Shown here: piece by piece, positions 26,750-35,245 of the stretch
Position numbering within the stretch: position 1 is the first letter of the stretch
Layout of the letters: each line of letters opens with the position of its first letter
Assembly (NCBI RefSeq): GCF_034670125.1
Contig: NZ_JAXMOC010000001.1
Coordinates: 1 to 64,000, forward strand
Source: Maricaulis sp034670125
Lineage (GTDB): Bacteria; Pseudomonadota; Alphaproteobacteria; Caulobacterales; Maricaulaceae
DNA length: 64,000 bases
Direction of reading: 5' to 3'
Program-made: the position numbers and the translations under genes
Notes under the pieces: generated by a model
The model's database searches: none
What the model saw: the letters and a program-made list of their open reading frames with translations, nothing else
What the model was told of the DNA's origin: nothing

Positions 26750-28558
26750 GCCGCTCATCTGCAAGCCGACGACGGCATTGCTCGCGGTCGCCCGCAAGGC
26801 ATACAGCCGTTGCTCCGGCATCAGCGCGTCGATCCGGATCTGGCCCACATACTCGCTTCGGAACCCGGTCGATGACATGGCCAGGGCCGCCGCGAACGCC
26901 TCGCTGACGAAGATCGACCCCGGAACGGTCACCGACTCGATCCTGGCAGCGACCGCGACCTGGCCGCCAAACAGGGACGGGCGTTTCTGCAGCGGGTCCT
27001 CACCCTCATGGACCGGGCCGAAATGGCCGGCAATCCTCAGCCCGATCGTGGCCGGCAGGTCGTGCTCGCCCATGTCGATGGCCGCGAATGCCTGGCGCAG
27101 CGCATCCGCCGCCAGGGCGGCTTTCTTGACCGAATCAAAGGCCAGGAACATGCCGTCCCCCCAGCTGTCTGCGTGCACGGCGGGGGCGGCCAACCCGTCG
27201 CAGCAATCGGCCAGCGGCTTGAGCACCGCCTGGACGAAATGCGGGACCCGGTCGTCGGGCACCGATGATGACCCGGCGATGTCGAGAAAGAGCATGGCCC
27301 GCATGACCGCCTGAAAACCCGGCTCGAGAACCGGCGCGCTCCGGGTTACCGGGGCGCCGGCACACCGCGTGCCGGGATAGGCGATCCGCACCTGGTCGAG
27401 GCCGCAGGCTGTCCAGACGTCGCCATCATGATGGGTGCCGAACGTCGACGCCGCACACGCCTCGGCATTGTCGGCCACGAGTATCTGAACGGGTGTCGTG
27501 GCCAGCACATTGGCCCGCATACGTGCCAGTCCCATGGCGACAATACTCGAGAAATTGAGCGCCTGAGGGGATGCAATGCGCCGGTCCGTCGTCAGCTCGA
27601 CGACTTTCTCGGCCTGATCGAGACAGGCCTGGAAACGCAAGACCCATGAGTCGCCAAACGGGCGCACCGACGCGTCCAGAAACACAGGCACCGGAACCGG
27701 CAGCACAAGATTGAGTTCGCATCCCCGCGCCAGCGCCGCCTCCGCGATCACGATATCCGAGCCGGCTGCCAGGGCACCATGAACAGGGCCGACATGGTGG
27801 CGCGCGAGCAACAGGTCGACCGTATCGCGCAGGCGATTCTCCTCGCTTGTCCCCAGCTGTCCGACCCCCTCTCCGGCACCGAAAATATGGCCGGCAAAGT
27901 GGGCCGGGCGTGGCGGCTCCAGCGGCGAAAGCCAGTCGGCGTCGAGGCCGAGCACCGCAACCAGCAATCGCAACTGGCGCAGGGTGGTCGCGTGAGCCAG
28001 ATGATTGCCCGGATCCTGGCGGAAGGCGTCCCGCAAGGTCGACCGGGCCGCGGCCAGGTCGCCGATCAACAGATAGGCCTCGGCCTGGGAGGCGTGCCGG
28101 TAGTAGGCTTGTTCCCGGGACGGCAAAGCGGTCTCGAAGGCGCCGAAAAGGACGCGCTTCGCGTAGGTTTCAGCCTGTTTCGACCGACCGGCGAGCATAT
28201 ACATGCTGGCGGCATTGATCGCCGGATAGTGGCCGCCTGTGCGGGCATGGACATCAGCGTATTTGTCGGCGCTTTCCAGCGCCAGACGGGCAAAGGCCTG
28301 ACCGGACGATTCCAGCGCGAGCGCCTTCAGCAGGCGGGCCCCGACCGCGAGACAGTCCTCGTCATCGCGGACTTCGGACAGCCTGTAATCCTGATAGACG
28401 GCAGCGGCCCGCTCGAGTGCACCGGATCGGATCAGGCAAAGCACCGCCCGGTGCTTGAGCCAGTGGTCATCCGGACACTCCCGCAGCCCGTCCTGACACA
28501 GATCATAGGCGCGCGCGAGATCGCCCTGGTTGAAACGGTCGATGATCCGCTCACGCAT
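26732..28558 (-). CDS. TPR / SLOG-like / class III nucleotidyl cyclase-homology domain protein
   Basis: A 608-residue cytosolic protein. Residues 1-200 are helical, TPR-like. About 215-400 form a Rossmann-like region with PVHGALAAGSDIVIAEAALA and LPVPVPVFLDASV. It resembles the domain before cyclase modules in DUF4071/TRAFs-type proteins and may be SLOG-like. Residues 420-560 are a class III cyclase homology domain. Metal aspartates Asp426 (LFLDIAGSS) and Asp468 (SWGDGMF) and Arg539 (AARIE) are kept. The usual substrate-selecting Lys is Asp464, the Asp is Ser528, and the catalytic Asn is Ala535. It could make an unusual cyclic nucleotide or only bind one. ATG 28558 is used; a GTG at 28573 is possible. 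Last gene of a cluster with a TIR protein. Confidence 0.75.
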   Translation of the reverse strand: MRERIIDRFNQGDLARAYDLCQDGLRECPDDHWLKHRAVLCLIRSGALERAAAVYQDYRLSEVRDDEDCLAVGARLLKALALESSGQAFARLALESADKYADVHARTGGHYPAINAASMYMLAGRSKQAETYAKRVLFGAFETALPSREQAYYRHASQAEAYLLIGDLAAARSTLRDAFRQDPGNHLAHATTLRQLRLLVAVLGLDADWLSPLEPPRPAHFAGHIFGAGEGVGQLGTSEENRLRDTVDLLLARHHVGPVHGALAAGSDIVIAEAALARGCELNLVLPVPVPVFLDASVRPFGDSWVLRFQACLDQAEKVVELTTDRRIASPQALNFSSIVAMGLARMRANVLATTPVQILVADNAEACAASTFGTHHDGDVWTACGLDQVRIAYPGTRCAGAPVTRSAPVLEPGFQAVMRAMLFLDIAGSSSVPDDRVPHFVQAVLKPLADCCDGLAAPAVHADSWGDGMFLAFDSVKKAALAADALRQAFAAIDMGEHDLPATIGLRIAGHFGPVHEGEDPLQKRPSLFGGQVAVAARIESVTVPGSIFVSEAFAAALAMSSTGFRSEYVGQIRIDALMPEQRLYALRATASNAVVGLQMSGSAGAA

Positions 28559-28605
28559 CCCCGGGCGCCCCACCGCAGGAGCTGTAGGGCGCGCGCCTGG
28601 TCCGG

Positions 28606-29214
28606 TCAGGGCGGCGTGAGACGAACCCCCGGATCGATGATGACCCGTGTCGCCTGGTTGCCGGCATCCTGGGACGCATTGATGAAAAGCGCGAATTCAT
28701 AGTCGACAGGGGCCTCGACCGGCTGGGTCTGTATCTGGAAGCTGTAGGGCTTGCAGTTTTCACCATTCAGGGTGAGCCAGTCCAGCCCGCAGAACTGGCC
28801 GGTCGGGTCCTTGCCCTTGAACTTGATGCGGGCCTCTTCAAATCCCCAACCCGGGACGTGGAGATTGAAAATCATCCGGGTTCGACCGTGAACATGTTGA
28901 TCAAACGGACAGGGCGTTACCGCACCACAAGGCGTCCACATTCCGGCGAGCGCGGCGCCCACTGCCGTGCGCAGGGTCGATGCGTCAGCATCGTCGAAGG
29001 CATTCACGGTTTCAGCGAAAACGACGAAAATGTCCGCGATCTCGGTTTCATCGAACATTTCACGACCGGCATCACTGCCGTTCATGACGGTGAAGCCATC
29101 ACGAGCCCGCGCAATCAGGCTGATCTGGGTCTGCGTGGGCAACAGGCCGCAGTCCACCAACAACTCTTCCTGGATAATGGACCCGTTGAACGCGTCCTTG
29201 TCGATCACTGCCAT
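28606..29214 (-). CDS. Unknown 202-aa protein between the TIR and cyclase-like genes
   Basis: A soluble protein without signal peptide or membrane helices; I do not recognise its family. The N-terminal ~50 residues look mixed. The middle contains a cysteine pair (TPCGAVTPCPFDQH). The C-terminal ~90 residues look beta-rich and end with YEFALFINASQDAGNQATRV and then IIDPGVRL, like a small sandwich domain with a conserved-looking terminal strand. It starts at ATG 29214 behind an AAGGGGAC ribosome site, 55 bases after the TIR gene and 47 bases before the cyclase-like gene on the same strand. The tight spacing makes it a likely third component of that module. Confidence 0.7.
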   Translation of the reverse strand: MAVIDKDAFNGSIIQEELLVDCGLLPTQTQISLIARARDGFTVMNGSDAGREMFDETEIADIFVVFAETVNAFDDADASTLRTAVGAALAGMWTPCGAVTPCPFDQHVHGRTRMIFNLHVPGWGFEEARIKFKGKDPTGQFCGLDWLTLNGENCKPYSFQIQTQPVEAPVDYEFALFINASQDAGNQATRVIIDPGVRLTPP

Positions 29215-29269
29215 GTGGTTGTCCCCTTCTGGCGCCTTGCCACCAGCCCTGCATCAGGGCCGACCGGAC

Positions 29270-31315
29270 TTACTCGGTGGTCTGCAGCTCGCTTTCGAGG
29301 GACTCCCGCGCATAGCGCAGCTCGGCAGCGGAGTCGCTGCGGATTCGGTCCTGTACGGGATCCAGCCGACGGACAATCTCCTCACGGATTTGCCGCGCCG
29401 CGGCTGGCTGACCCTGAGTTTCAAGCACGTCGGCAAGCGTGTTGGCGCCCGCCGCATAATAGTAAGGTGCATGATCGACCGCGCCCGACCAATCATCGAC
29501 CTGGCCAAGGGCGCTCAACATGTGCTCGATCGAAGCCTGGGCGGCCGGCAGGTCGCCGCGGGCGGCGAATATGCGGCCCTCGATCAGGCTGGCATGAAGT
29601 CGGCTGACGGCGAAGCGTGCCCCTTCGGCCGCAGCCCACGCCTCATGCGCCATGAAGCCGGTCGCCGCGACATAGGCATCGCGGGCCGATTCCACCCGGC
29701 CGGCATGCAGCTCGGCCTGGGCCAGCCAAAGGCGCTGCCGCACTCCGATCAGGCGCCACTCCAGGTTTTCCGGCTCGTGTGCGATCAGGGCGGCCGCCTC
29801 GAGAGACGCCGGCTCGAGTATTTCCAGGGCCATCTGCAGATCGGCGGGCGGTGTGTGGCTGCCCGGTGCAATCAGCAGCCGCGCCAAGGCATATTCGGCC
29901 GCAATCACCGACCGGCGCACACGCCAGTCATCTGTCGGATTGACCCGACCGCTTTCATAAAGATCAAGCTGCTCCCGAAGGACCCCCATCGCGACTTCAC
30001 GACCGTCCGTGATTTCCGATATCGATGCGACCCAGGCCAGGGTTTCCGATACTTCCAGCCAGGCCGGATCATTGTCGGGCCGGTCGGCGGCGATCGCGCG
30101 AAACTGTTCCAAGGCGGCCGTCGCGGCAACCCGCGCGTCATCCCAGCGACGCTGGGCAACAAACAACGCGCCCATGTTCGAATGCGCGAACGCCACCTCG
30201 GTCTGCCATTCGGGATTGTCGGGATTTATCTCGATCAACCGGTAGGCGAGGTCACGATACTCGCCAAATCTCTGTTCGGCGGTAACGAGATCTCCACGGC
30301 GCCAGGCGAAATAGCCGACATAATAGCTGCTTTGTGCATGCTCATAGACCCGCTCACCCATCATCGGCTCCACTGCCAGGATCCGGCTGGTGGACTGGTA
30401 GGCAATGCGGAAATGCTCGTAGGCATGCTCCAGATCACCCTGGGCACTGTCAATGACCCCGAGAAGATGAAAGGCCCTTGCCCGCCGACCAAGCTCGTCG
30501 GTCGTCATCGCGCCGCCGGCCTGGCCATCGTAGTATTCAATGACCTTTGCGCCCACTGCATCCAGGACGTCGAGGCGCCCGACCGGCTCAAGATTGTCTC
30601 GCAAATCATTCAGCATGAATTCTATGAGGTCCTCGGCCTCGGCCTTGCGCCGCTCCGCCTCGGACCGGGCCGAGATGGCAAACAGCGTCAGAGTGGCCAT
30701 GATTACAGAAAGGACAACTGACGCGCCCGTGATGGCCGTCACGCGTCGTTGGCGGCGCTGGATGTCGCGCTGGATCAACTGATCGAGGCTGACCCCGATC
30801 AGTCCCGCCACCAGCTTCAGCAACGCCATCCGCCGTCCGTCCGCCTGCGGCCGCATGTCAGCGGCTACCGGTTCGGACCGTACTCCATCGACCCCCGGCT
30901 CCAGCAGCGCCGGCGGAAAGCAGCCATCGTCCGGCCCGGCGTCCGGGTCGGCATCGGGATTGCCGGCCACGATGGCGGCCAGCACCGTACCGAGAGGATT
31001 GAGCTGGCGGTAGGTCCGGATCTCCTCGTTCACCCAACGCGATGCCACCGCATCCGGCGAACAGATCACGATCAATGCGTCAGAGTTCGCAAGGGCGTCG
31101 CGGACGGACGCCGTCAGGTCACGGGTCGCCGCAAGATCTTCACGATCCCGGAAAATTGGTGTCAGACGACGCGGAACGGCACCGTTCCCGGTATCACGCC
31201 CGACCAACCTCGACGGGATGTTGTAGGTCTCCAGCTGGCGATGCAACCGGCGCGCAAACACCTGATCCTTGTGGCTGTAACTGATGAACGCCTTGTAGCG
31301 CGTACCCACACCCAT
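29270..31315 (-). CDS. TIR-domain protein with one membrane helix and C-terminal TPR array
   Basis: A 681-residue protein. Residues 6-135 form a TIR domain: YKAFISYSHKD, PIFRDREDLAA and SRWVNEEI. Glu98 lies at the NADase glutamate position (Trp plus four). A conserved juxtamembrane patch (EPVAADMRPQADG, then ALLKLVAGLIGVSLDQL) precedes a helix at about 192-215. The rest, to the C-terminus, is a long TPR-type helical array that would face the periplasm if the TIR domain is cytosolic. TIR domains may cleave NAD+, signal, or mediate assembly. The ATG at 31315 is chosen over a GTG one codon upstream. It is the first gene of the leftward cluster with the 202-aa protein and the cyclase-like protein. 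Confidence 0.85.
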   Translation of the reverse strand: MGVGTRYKAFISYSHKDQVFARRLHRQLETYNIPSRLVGRDTGNGAVPRRLTPIFRDREDLAATRDLTASVRDALANSDALIVICSPDAVASRWVNEEIRTYRQLNPLGTVLAAIVAGNPDADPDAGPDDGCFPPALLEPGVDGVRSEPVAADMRPQADGRRMALLKLVAGLIGVSLDQLIQRDIQRRQRRVTAITGASVVLSVIMATLTLFAISARSEAERRKAEAEDLIEFMLNDLRDNLEPVGRLDVLDAVGAKVIEYYDGQAGGAMTTDELGRRARAFHLLGVIDSAQGDLEHAYEHFRIAYQSTSRILAVEPMMGERVYEHAQSSYYVGYFAWRRGDLVTAEQRFGEYRDLAYRLIEINPDNPEWQTEVAFAHSNMGALFVAQRRWDDARVAATAALEQFRAIAADRPDNDPAWLEVSETLAWVASISEITDGREVAMGVLREQLDLYESGRVNPTDDWRVRRSVIAAEYALARLLIAPGSHTPPADLQMALEILEPASLEAAALIAHEPENLEWRLIGVRQRLWLAQAELHAGRVESARDAYVAATGFMAHEAWAAAEGARFAVSRLHASLIEGRIFAARGDLPAAQASIEHMLSALGQVDDWSGAVDHAPYYYAAGANTLADVLETQGQPAAARQIREEIVRRLDPVQDRIRSDSAAELRYARESLESELQTTE

Positions 31316-31717
31316 CACCTGTCCCCAAACTCGAGACGGCCATCATTGGTGTTTCGTCGACGCTGTGCAACCGCAAGCAGCCAAGGATGCCGCAGCCAAC
31401 CCGGCTTTCAACACTTTTCTGTTCCAGGCACGGTCATCGCCCATGCCCAGCGGGCTTCGGGCTCACCTCCGCACAACGCCGCCGCGGCAGACTTGCGACA
31501 GACGCCCTGTTTTGCGGTGGTGATGGCTCGCGATTCCGAAATGCGGCGGGGCACAAGGCGAAGTTGGGGCTTCGCATGGGCAAGGTCTCGTGCCCCGCCG
31601 TTCCCGGTACAGCAAGCTGGCTCGGGGTTTGGGGCCGCTCAATGAGCGGTAGCGGCAATCTACTCCGCGATTGCCGCTCGACATGTGATGGCAGTCACAC
31701 TCGCCGATGTTTCGCTG
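31316..31717. other. 402-base gene-free region with nested inverted repeats; candidate structured RNA
   Basis: No credible gene lies here. A perfect 11-bp repeat, CGGCGGGGCAC (31544-31554) and GTGCCCCGCCG (31590-31600), encloses a second perfect stem, GCGAAG (31558-31563) and CTTCGC (31570-31575). About 50 bases on, AGCGGCAAT (31651-31659) pairs with ATTGCCGCT (31670-31678). The region follows the DUF3108 gene and precedes the TIR gene on the minus strand. There is no U-tract. It could be a small RNA, an operon leader or terminators. It does not show the motifs I know for tRNA, tmRNA, RNase P or SRP RNA. Confidence 0.45.
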
Positions 31718-32566
31718 TCATTGCACGCCCGCGCCGGTCACATCCAGCCTCATGAGCTCGATCGTCACACCGCCGAAGCCCGCTCGCGTATGCAGACGCA
31801 CCGGAAAATGGCCATTCTCGCCAACCAGCGGGGCGAGCCAGAGGACCAGCGGGTGTCGCAACTCGCCGGCGCTGGGATAGTCCTCGGGATCATAGCCGGA
31901 GATCGGTTCGTACCAGGCATGGCAGACCAGGGCCTCACCGCGCCAGCCACGCGTCCTGACACGCTCCATGCCAACGGTTTCAAGACGCAGGTCATAACGG
32001 GCCTTGCCGTCAAAGACCGGGAGCCGGCCCTCGCATCCATCGCCACGTTCGAGACGCCGCGACAACTCAAAAAAGGCGGTCATCGGATCAATCACCCCCG
32101 TGCGGTCGCTGGCACTGGCAGGCGGAACGCCCCAGGATCCGAACGGGGGCTCGACCTCAGACCGGGCAACAGCGTCCGCGAAATCGACCCGGACATGGCG
32201 AACCTTCGTACCCGTTCGCTCGGTATGGGCGTAGACCAATGGTTCCCGGCCGCCACTCCCGCCGCGGCCACTGACCTCCGCCCGGATGTCAAAGTCCGTA
32301 AAGAGTGTGGCCAGCCCGGCCGCTTCAATGACGCTGTCGGCCTGATACCCATCCTCATCGAACCGGGCATTGAGCGTGATTTCCCCGACCTTGAATATCA
32401 GGACCGACGAGGCATAGCGCGCGGTGACGCCAATCCCGTTCGCCGCGTCCCACGCCAGGCCCGAGGTGGATGCTTCCGCACCGGGCAACAGGTTGCGACC
32501 ATCTGCAAGGCCGAAGCAGGTCACGAGACCCAGAGCCAGACCCAGCACCAAACCACGTCCACGCAT
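31718..32566 (-). CDS. DUF3108-family exported protein
   Basis: A 282-residue secreted protein. The hydrophobic N-terminus GLVLGLALGLVTCFGLADG looks like a signal peptide. The body fits DUF3108: a beta-rich fold with ARYASSVLIFKVGEITLNA near the start, DPMTAFFELSRRLERGDGCEG in the middle (cysteine in the expected place), and RYDLRLETVGMERV toward the end. DUF3108 proteins are periplasmic or outer-membrane associated and of unknown function. It lies 65 bases downstream of edd on the same strand and may be read from the same transcript, though its role has no obvious connection to sugar catabolism. Confidence 0.8.
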   Translation of the reverse strand: MRGRGLVLGLALGLVTCFGLADGRNLLPGAEASTSGLAWDAANGIGVTARYASSVLIFKVGEITLNARFDEDGYQADSVIEAAGLATLFTDFDIRAEVSGRGGSGGREPLVYAHTERTGTKVRHVRVDFADAVARSEVEPPFGSWGVPPASASDRTGVIDPMTAFFELSRRLERGDGCEGRLPVFDGKARYDLRLETVGMERVRTRGWRGEALVCHAWYEPISGYDPEDYPSAGELRHPLVLWLAPLVGENGHFPVRLHTRAGFGGVTIELMRLDVTGAGVQ

Positions 32567-32631
32567 GTGTCATTCCCATCCGAACAATCGGTCGCCAGAC
32601 TGGCGATAATCTACGGCAGGATGATGGCGGG

Positions 32632-34491
32632 TCAGGCCGGAATCAAGGCGCTGTCAGCGAGCGAGGCTGTCACCAGACCTGGAACCGAGAGCGCCCCTTC
32701 CTCGGCCGGTCCCGCAAGCTGACGGAAGCCGGAAAACAATTCCCGCCCCATGCCGGCAGCCATCATGTCCGGCGCTGCCGCCAGGGGACGATCGGCAAAC
32801 CCGTCGGCGGCAATGGACAGCTCACCCGTCCGGGCATCGAGACGGATCAGGTCTCCGTCCCGCACGCGGGCGATCGGCCCGCCCAACGCCGCCTCCGGAC
32901 TGAGATGAATGGCCGCGGGCACCTTTCCGGAGGCACCGGACATGCGACCGTCCGTAACCAGTGCGACCTTGAACCCCCGGTCCTGCAGCGCACCCAGAGC
33001 GGGGGTCAGCTTGTGGAGTTCCGGCATGCCGTTCGCACGCGGACCCTGGAACCGCAGCACCGCGATGAAGTCGCGATCCAGTTCACCAGCCCGGAAACGA
33101 TCCAGGAAGCTGTCCTGGCTCTCAAACACGACCGCCTGAGCCTCGACGGTTCGATATTCCTCCTTGACGGCCGAGACCTTGATCACGGCGCGCCCCAGCG
33201 GGCCATCGAGCAGTTTCAGTCCGCCGTCGGCCGAGAAGGGTTCGGCGACCGGCCGGACGATGGACAGGTCCGCGGACGGCCCGTCGACCGGCTTCCAGGT
33301 GAGGCCGTCACCCGCGTCGGGGAGAGCTTCACTGGCATAACGCCTCAACCCCCTCCCCATCACCGTGAGCACATCATCATGGAGCAGGCCGGCGTCCAGC
33401 AACTCGCGAATGACAAAGCCCAGACCGCCGGCAGCATGAAAATGGTTCACGTCGGCGGGGCCGTTCGGATAGACCCGGCAAAGGAGGGGCGTCACAGCCG
33501 CGAGCGCATCAAAATCTCGCCAGTCGATCACGATCCCCGCTGCCCGGGCGATGGCGATCAAATGGATGGTGTGGTTGGTCGAGCCGCCGGTTGCGTGCAG
33601 GCCGACGATGGCATTGACCAGCGCCTTTTCGTCGATGACCTTGCCCATCGGAACGTAGTCTGGCGTGTCGGCAGTAATCGCCACCGCGCGCTGGGCCGCG
33701 GCCCGGGTGAAGGCGGCCCGCATCGGGTCGGCCGGGTTGACGAAAGCCGAACCGGGAATGTGCAAACCCATGATTTCCATGAGCATCTGATTAGAGTTCG
33801 CCGTCCCGTAAAACGTGCAGGTGCCGGGCGAGTGATAGCTTTGGCTTTCGGCCTCCAGCAAGGCATCACGACCCAGCTTGCCCTCGGCATAGAGCTGCCT
33901 GACCTTCGCCTTTTCCGGATTGGGCAGGCCGGAGCGCATCGGGCCTGCGGGTACAAATATGACCGGCAATTGTCCAAAGCGCAGCGCGCCGATCATCATC
34001 CCCGGCACGATCTTGTCACAAACGCCGAGGCACAAGGCCGCATCAAACATGTTGTGGGACAGCGCGACGGCGGTCGACATGGCGATCACGTCGCGGCTGA
34101 ACAACGACAGCTCCATGCCCGGTTGACCCTGGGTGACACCGTCACACATGGCGGGCACTCCACCGGCGACCTGCCCAACCGCCCCCACCTGGTTGAGGGC
34201 TTTCTTGATCTGCGCCGGATAGGGCCCGAAGGGTTGGTGCGCTGACAGCATGTCATTGTAGGCAGTGACGATCCCCACATTGGCCCACCCGCCATCCTTG
34301 AGGGCCCGCTTGTCATCACCACCGCACGCCGCGAAACCGTGAGCAAGATTGCCGCATGACAGGGTCGAGCGGTTGCGCCCTGCCTCCCTCGCGCCGGCAA
34401 TCTGGGCGAGATAGGCAGCTCGGGTCGGAGCACTCCGGGCAATGATGCGGTCAGTGACGGCGGCGAGCGTTGCATTGATCGTCTGGGTCAT
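32632..34491 (-). CDS. edd: Phosphogluconate dehydratase (Entner-Doudoroff)
   Basis: Dehydrates 6-phosphogluconate to 2-keto-3-deoxy-6-phosphogluconate. It belongs to the IlvD/Edd family, with 619 residues. Iron-sulfur cysteines are expected in GVPAMCDGVTQGQPGMELSL and LCLGVCDKIVPG. VTAYNDMLSAHQPF, GTCTFYGTANSNQM and the C-terminal VTDGRMSGASGKVPAAIH are Edd signatures. Two adjacent ATGs (34494, 34491) follow GGAAGACG; 34491 gives better spacing. It is the last sugar gene of zwf-pgl-edd, starting 26 bases after pgl. KDPG aldolase (eda) and glucokinase are not in the window. Confidence 0.95.
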   Translation of the reverse strand: MTQTINATLAAVTDRIIARSAPTRAAYLAQIAGAREAGRNRSTLSCGNLAHGFAACGGDDKRALKDGGWANVGIVTAYNDMLSAHQPFGPYPAQIKKALNQVGAVGQVAGGVPAMCDGVTQGQPGMELSLFSRDVIAMSTAVALSHNMFDAALCLGVCDKIVPGMMIGALRFGQLPVIFVPAGPMRSGLPNPEKAKVRQLYAEGKLGRDALLEAESQSYHSPGTCTFYGTANSNQMLMEIMGLHIPGSAFVNPADPMRAAFTRAAAQRAVAITADTPDYVPMGKVIDEKALVNAIVGLHATGGSTNHTIHLIAIARAAGIVIDWRDFDALAAVTPLLCRVYPNGPADVNHFHAAGGLGFVIRELLDAGLLHDDVLTVMGRGLRRYASEALPDAGDGLTWKPVDGPSADLSIVRPVAEPFSADGGLKLLDGPLGRAVIKVSAVKEEYRTVEAQAVVFESQDSFLDRFRAGELDRDFIAVLRFQGPRANGMPELHKLTPALGALQDRGFKVALVTDGRMSGASGKVPAAIHLSPEAALGGPIARVRDGDLIRLDARTGELSIAADGFADRPLAAAPDMMAAGMGRELFSGFRQLAGPAEEGALSVPGLVTASLADSALIPA

Positions 34492-34516
34492 CATCGTCTT
34501 CCGTTCGTTCAGGCGC

Positions 34517-35245
34517 TCATCGTGCCCAGTGAATGTCCGGCCGGTCGGTTTCCGAGCGCAGCACGGCACGGACCGGCATGTCGGCGACAGGGCCGTCTGC
34601 CAGCGCCGCCTCGAGCGCCGCCTTCTTGCTGTCGCCCGCAATCAGCAGGAGGCTCAAGCCCGCCCCTGCGAGAGCGGCGCGGGTCAGGGTGATGCGGTCG
34701 GTGAGACTTCCTGTGACCGCTGTCTGCTTTGCCCGGATCGCGCAAACCGGTGCACCGTTTTCGGCCAGGGCCGTTTCGAGTCCGTCGGCTCGCGGAAACC
34801 AGGAAGCCGTATGGCCATCCTCTCCCATGCCGAGAATGACGACGTCGGGGGGAAAACGAACGTCAGACAATCGTGTCGCCACTTCCTCCAACCCATCCAG
34901 CGGTGTCCCGCCCTGCGACTTCAAGCCGATCAGACGAGCGGCTGAGGCCCTGCCGGTCATCAGCGTCGAGCGCAAGAATGTCTCATTTGACCCGGGCTCG
35001 CCCGGCTCCACCCAGCGTTCGTCCACCAGCACCACCTGCACGCAGGCCCAGTCCACGTCCGTGCCGGCCAGGTGCCGGTACAGGGCGGCCGGCGTAGAAC
35101 CGCCGGAAACTGCCAGCACGGCTGACCCGGTGCGCTCGATCGCTGTTTTCAAGGCGGCAGCAACCGGCCCGGCAAGCGCCGCGGCCATCGCGTCCCCGTC
35201 GGCATGGACGGTCAGTGCACTCGGCTGTTCACTCATCCGCGCCAT
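34517..35245 (-). CDS. pgl: 6-phosphogluconolactonase
   Basis: Hydrolyses 6-phosphogluconolactone, the product of Zwf. A 242-residue protein of the SOL/DevB (NagB-like) family. AVSGGSTPAALYRHL near the N-terminus, VVLVDERWVEPGEPGSNETFL in the middle, and LGMGEDGHTASWFP are the family signatures. GGGAG seven bases before ATG 35245 supports that start, which overlaps the zwf stop by 17 bases; an internal ATG at 35236 is an alternative. Middle gene of the operon, translationally coupled to zwf. Confidence 0.93.
   Translation of the reverse strand: MARMSEQPSALTVHADGDAMAAALAGPVAAALKTAIERTGSAVLAVSGGSTPAALYRHLAGTDVDWACVQVVLVDERWVEPGEPGSNETFLRSTLMTGRASAARLIGLKSQGGTPLDGLEEVATRLSDVRFPPDVVILGMGEDGHTASWFPRADGLETALAENGAPVCAIRAKQTAVTGSLTDRITLTRAALAGAGLSLLLIAGDSKKAALEAALADGPVADMPVRAVLRSETDRPDIHWAR

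Noticed and set aside
29270..29607. Rightward frames opposite the TIR cluster (such as 28858-29607 and 28967-30721)
   Set aside because: They are shadows on the opposite strand of the TIR and 202-aa genes, typical of GC-rich DNA.
31316..31717. Known RNA (tRNA, tmRNA, 6S, RNase P, SRP RNA) in the structured gap
   Set aside because: I searched by eye for T-loop, acceptor, GAGGAAAGTCC-like and SRP tetraloop motifs and found none.
31387..31755. Rightward open frame in the gap before the DUF3108 gene
   Set aside because: It spans the inverted repeats and runs antisense into DUF3108, with no recognisable protein features.
34492..34641. N-terminal extension of edd
   Set aside because: The extra residues are arginine-rich, lie inside pgl and precede the ribosome site; ATG 34491 fits the family.
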